In this document: positions 60,838 through 64,000 of the stretch, one piece after another
How positions within the stretch are numbered: position 1 is the stretch's first letter
Layout of the letters: every line of letters starts with the position of its first letter
Made by a program: the position numbers and the translations under genes
Notes under the pieces: generated by a model
Databases searched by the model: none
The model's input: the letters and a program-made list of their open reading frames with translations, nothing else
What the model was told of the DNA's origin: nothing
Assembly: GCA_001464735.1 (NCBI GenBank)
Contig: LNDU01000061.1
Coordinates: 1-64,000, forward strand
Reading direction: 5' to 3'
DNA length: 64,000 nt
From: Nitrospira sp. Ga0074138
Lineage (GTDB): Bacteria; Nitrospirota; Nitrospiria; Nitrospirales; Nitrospiraceae

Positions 60838-60961
60838 CAGGCTGTTCAAAAAGGCCTTCCAGCGAGGCCGCAGCGAGCGAAGAGGGGAAGCGTACTCAGT
60901 CCCGTACATTGAGCCTCTGAGCGACCGGAGAACGAAGCTGGAGGATTTTTTCAACAGCCTG
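60838..60961. repeat. Palindromic intergenic repeat, 124 bp
   Basis: CAGGCTGTT (60838-60846), followed by CAAAAA, is the inverse of TTTTTTCAACAGCCTG ending at 60961. Next inside, TTCCAGC near 60857 is matched in part by GCTGGAGGA. The core is rich in short GAGCGA/GCGAGC motifs. From memory, similar sequences recur in Nitrospira genomes, but I could not check this. It probably forms a long hairpin or is a MITE/REP-type element, and it fills much of the 298-bp gap between two minus-strand genes. Confidence 0.65.
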
Positions 60962-61036
60962 CGCTGATTGTGTGGAATGCTTGACGCTCTGTCAAGCAAG
61001 CGATGCCGGGGCAGACCGGGAGGAACGGAAACGGAC

Positions 61037-64000
61037 TTATCTGGACTTGGATGAAGAGGCTGAGGATTTCACCGGAGCGGCAGACGTGTGTCCAACAGGA
61101 ATCTCTACCACCACATCGGCCTGGGGATCGGCATCTTGATCTTTCCCGTCGTGTCCAACACTGTAGAGGACACCTTTTTTCATGTTCAATAGCATTGGCA
61201 GTCCCGTGTAGGGGTCATACAGGCTTTGCCCTGCTTTTGCAATCCGAGTGGCGAGATCACTGTCGGCGGGACCACGCCTGAGCCAAGCTTGTAAACTGGC
61301 AAGCCGAAGGCGGGCTTCTGTGTCGACCACGAATCCGTTGTACAGATCCCATGGAGCAAGCGGTTCAAGCCCCACGATGTTCTCGATTGGGTTGGTGAGA
61401 TGATCCATCACGCCAGACGCTGGGAAACGGATATAGTCTTTCCACTTTGGCAACGAGCCATACCGCCCTTCGCCGGCAGCTTTGTAAGACGCATCATAAT
61501 ATTCCGCATAGTCATTGAGACGACGTTGCATCGGCAAGGGAAGCGCCGATGCCACCATGGTGTACACCGGCTGTTCTTCGGCTCTCGCTGCTTTCAACTG
61601 AGTCTCGTATGTCTTCGAGGCCACGACCAGTTCGCTCTGCATGGGCCAGCGCATCGAAAGTTCTCCCTGATCAAGCGGACGGAGCACCTTCGTGACGCGC
61701 CACAGATACTTCCCGTCAAAATCGGAGCCGACGAGCAACCCCGAAGCGACGGCAATGTCATCATTGATCGCTTGCAATGCCAGCATCTTCACCGGCAGAG
61801 TCTTCGCCTGACTCAAGACGATGCGCCACGCTTCCATATCCGTCTCAAGTCGATCGATGCCGAGATCGGCACTCTGCAGGAATCCATCCGCCACATGGAG
61901 CTGGTGGGCGAAGACCATCGCAATACAGGGCGGACTCACCGTTTGGCCATACCCCCAATCTTCAAAGGGAAGTTTTTGCCACTGGTTATACCGATTGAGC
62001 GCCGACTCATGCTGGTTACCCCATTCCTTAATGGTCTGCTGATGAGACTTAAACGCCCCAACAGGATTTGAACTGCGAACCCACCCTCGCATAACATTGG
62101 CTGAGGCATTCACTCCCTCAACCGTCCCTGAGCCTGAGCTCCCCAAACACGCAAGCGCCAACTTACCATCGTGGGTCTCAGGCTTCCGATCGTATCCCGC
62201 CTGTATCGGATCGTGACCAACCGACACGTCAAACCCGAGGAGGAACAGAAAGCCGTTCTTCTTGAAGTCCGACAGCGTCCGTTGAGGAGTAGTCGTAAGA
62301 CTTTGGAATAGCGGAGAGGGTGATTCTTCCATGATGATCCAGGTCAGTCCGATGGCACCGATCCCTAACGCGATGAGGATCCCCGAAAGCATCACCAACC
62401 CGATGCACGTCACCACAAGGGCGCGCGTAGTCGAAAAACACGAGCTGATAAAGCCGGCAATCGCCAAGCGGGCTCGAACCAGTATCGAACTAGATTTTCG
62501 CCTTGGCTTGGGCGCTGCGACATCCTCTCGCGTCTCAATCGGCCTGACATTTTGAGACGACTCAAAGAGCACATCAACAGCAGCAGCCACGGACATAGAC
62601 CGACCAACATCTTGCCGTTCTGCGCTCTCCGACGATACCGGTGCACCTGGAGCGGCGTGAGGTTGTTCGATGAATCGGATCGATTCCCCTGCTTTGATCC
62701 ATTCTTCCTGTTCGGACACTGGCTCAGAAACGGGTACAGGAATAGGAGCGCGTGCCTCAACAAATGGCATGGCATGGGGTTGCGGTTCATGGACCTGCAC
62801 CTCGGCTGTCTCTTTTACGCGCTGAGAAGTTTCTCCCATTTCTGGCTGCGATTCTAAAATTCTCTGTTGCGTTCGCAGAGGGGAGGAAGGTGGAATCTCA
62901 TCGGTCTCCGTGCTCAGTGTCTCGCTGCTAGATTGTGGTAGTGCGACGGGAGGTTCGGGCGTAGATTCCTGAACGAGGCTCTGAGCGACTGAGATCGCAT
63001 GCTCATCTTCCGTGTTCAAGCGGAAGTCATTATCCTTCGATAAAACTTCTGAGGGAGATGTCACAGCGTCTGCAACTGGTTCATCCGCAAAAACCGGCGT
63101 CCCTAGTGCTGCCGTAGGAGCTTCCGGCGGCGGGGCATCGATGCTCGGAACGCTCATCACCCGAAACTGCGGTTCAGACTCTTCTGGAGCAGAGGGCTCT
63201 TCGGTTTCGAGTGTGGTGTATTCCAACTCAGCAGAGGAAATCTCCAGATCGGGTGATGCCGGAGTCAGTGGAGTTGGCACAATCGAGAATGAATCCATTT
63301 CGTCAACGGACGTATCCGGTGAAGACGGAGGTTGAACCTGGCTTTCACTCACTGTTGGGGACAGTGCTGGTTCAGCTGGATGAGGCGATGGATCTACCGC
63401 CAGCTTCAGACTCTCTGTCATCGGAGGATCGACCTGCGCCGGCGGAATCGAAATGACCGACTCCTGAACGTGATCCCAGGGCATCGACGCAATTGGAGAT
63501 CCAGCAGAGGTGTGGTCTCCGAACGACGTTGATTCTTCGCGCTCTGGTATTTCGACCACGTGGTCTTCTAATACCTGTTCCTGGTGAGATCCCATTGCCG
63601 AGGCTGGGGTCGGTGCTTCACCGACATTCGTCTCGGTGAGTTCCGACGGGGAACCATGTGCCGAACGATCACTTCCCAACTTCCATGCACTATCGAATAC
63701 AGATTCCCAGGAGAAGCCTGGTTGGTTCCATGGTTCTGAAACCTCATTGCCTGAAACCGACTCTGGCCTCGATGGGTTAGGCGTGTCTGGAGGCTGTTCT
63801 GTCACGACCTCCTTCGATTCGGTCTCGACAAGTTGCAGTAGAGAGGGCTGTCTATCCTCCACCTCTATTGGTGGAACGCTCGATTGTTCTGTTCCCAATG
63901 ATTCATGCGCTGCGATCTCTTCAACCTGGGATGACGCCATGACACTGGTATCTTCGGAGAACTGGATTGAGCTCGCTGGCGCTTCCGGAGCAGTGGCTAG
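61037..64000 (-). CDS. Large acidic single-pass membrane protein (5' end outside window)
   Basis: The frame stays open from the stop at 61037 to the window edge. The ATG at 63940 has no ribosome site and the 20 codons before it have the same composition, so the true start lies outside. Nearly the whole N-terminal 500 residues are low-complexity Glu/Pro/Ser/Val sequence, presumably disordered and cytoplasmic. One membrane helix follows (VTCIGLVMLSGILIALGIGAIGL), then about 430 residues with ALACLGSSGSGTVEG, SPPCIAMVFAHQLHV and MQRRLNDYAEYYDASYKAAGEG, ending in GHTSAAPVKSSASSSKSR. I recognise no family. Confidence 0.75.
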   Translation of the reverse strand, partial: LATAPEAPASSIQFSEDTSVMASSQVEEIAAHESLGTEQSSVPPIEVEDRQPSLLQLVETESKEVVTEQPPDTPNPSRPESVSGNEVSEPWNQPGFSWESVFDSAWKLGSDRSAHGSPSELTETNVGEAPTPASAMGSHQEQVLEDHVVEIPEREESTSFGDHTSAGSPIASMPWDHVQESVISIPPAQVDPPMTESLKLAVDPSPHPAEPALSPTVSESQVQPPSSPDTSVDEMDSFSIVPTPLTPASPDLEISSAELEYTTLETEEPSAPEESEPQFRVMSVPSIDAPPPEAPTAALGTPVFADEPVADAVTSPSEVLSKDNDFRLNTEDEHAISVAQSLVQESTPEPPVALPQSSSETLSTETDEIPPSSPLRTQQRILESQPEMGETSQRVKETAEVQVHEPQPHAMPFVEARAPIPVPVSEPVSEQEEWIKAGESIRFIEQPHAAPGAPVSSESAERQDVGRSMSVAAAVDVLFESSQNVRPIETREDVAAPKPRRKSSSILVRARLAIAGFISSCFSTTRALVVTCIGLVMLSGILIALGIGAIGLTWIIMEESPSPLFQSLTTTPQRTLSDFKKNGFLFLLGFDVSVGHDPIQAGYDRKPETHDGKLALACLGSSGSGTVEGVNASANVMRGWVRSSNPVGAFKSHQQTIKEWGNQHESALNRYNQWQKLPFEDWGYGQTVSPPCIAMVFAHQLHVADGFLQSADLGIDRLETDMEAWRIVLSQAKTLPVKMLALQAINDDIAVASGLLVGSDFDGKYLWRVTKVLRPLDQGELSMRWPMQSELVVASKTYETQLKAARAEEQPVYTMVASALPLPMQRRLNDYAEYYDASYKAAGEGRYGSLPKWKDYIRFPASGVMDHLTNPIENIVGLEPLAPWDLYNGFVVDTEARLRLASLQAWLRRGPADSDLATRIAKAGQSLYDPYTGLPMLLNMKKGVLYSVGHDGKDQDADPQADVVVEIPVGHTSAAPVKSSASSSKSR

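Overview
The window is a bacterial chromosome segment of roughly 55-60% GC. It is densely coded, with many 4-base ATGA gene overlaps and good Shine-Dalgarno sites. The mix of families points to Nitrospirota, most likely the genus Nitrospira: an energy-converting hydrogenase-related (Ehr) complex, a TIGR04283/TIGR04282 glycosyltransferase pair, paired DUF4105 and DUF3015 proteins, a TRL-like lipoprotein, an orphan CbbQ-type ATPase and many two-component systems. This assignment comes from family content, not from a marker gene. I saw no rRNA, tRNA, CRISPR array, prophage or transposase gene.

Layout. 1-4 kb: the end of one cation/proton antiporter, a (probably frameshifted) tandem universal stress protein and a complete CPA2 antiporter. 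4.1-12.4 kb: a long minus-strand run of small redox and detoxification proteins (NmrA, pirin, DsbA/FrnE, ankyrin, GlcG/HbpS, VOC, SnoaL, SDR, DUF5069, TMEM175, VOC, HAD), probably one or two transcripts. 12.7-14 kb: an exported OB-like protein and a VapBC-type toxin-antitoxin pair with a perfect operator palindrome. 14-19.1 kb: the most unusual locus, a four-gene operon coupled by ATGA overlaps. It encodes a protein with a TIR domain and two further TIR-like segments, a membrane-anchored nSTAND1 ATPase with a large predicted extracytoplasmic domain, a 67-aa protein and a decayed WD40 protein. It looks like an abortive-infection or conflict system. 19.3-22.8 kb: two glycine-zipper lipoproteins, a DUF167 protein, an orphan CbbQ/NorQ ATPase and an exported cupredoxin-like protein.

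24-30 kb: an NtrB/NtrC-type sensor and sigma-54 activator. Immediately downstream are a good -24/-12 promoter and TGCA-N5-TGCA elements in front of a lipoprotein gene, followed by several very small genes. 30-37.5 kb: a six-gene complex I-like/hydrogenase-4-like operon. Its large subunit lacks the Ni-binding cysteines, so it is an Ehr-type complex and not a hydrogenase. A frameshifted type II NADH dehydrogenase follows. 39-45 kb: a hybrid histidine kinase, and a divergent pair made of a YkgJ cysteine-cluster/acyltransferase fusion and an ATP-grasp-like protein. 45-51 kb: glutaredoxin, KamA-family radical SAM enzyme, long-form dCTP deaminase, a membrane protein, two glycosyltransferases, an SDR and a Zn-ribbon protein. 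51-64 kb: mostly envelope proteins (alpha/beta hydrolase, DUF4105, DUF3015, TRL lipoprotein, outer-membrane beta-barrel, DUF3332, phosphodiesterase, M48 protease, AIM24, Tat-type amidohydrolase) and a large membrane protein that runs off the right edge.

Two cross-cutting signals deserve attention. Several genes are broken by indels, and a number of these sit in C/G homopolymers, which suggests sequencing error or phase variation. There are also three different palindromic intergenic elements (93, 212 and 124 bp) that look like REP/MITE-type repeats.
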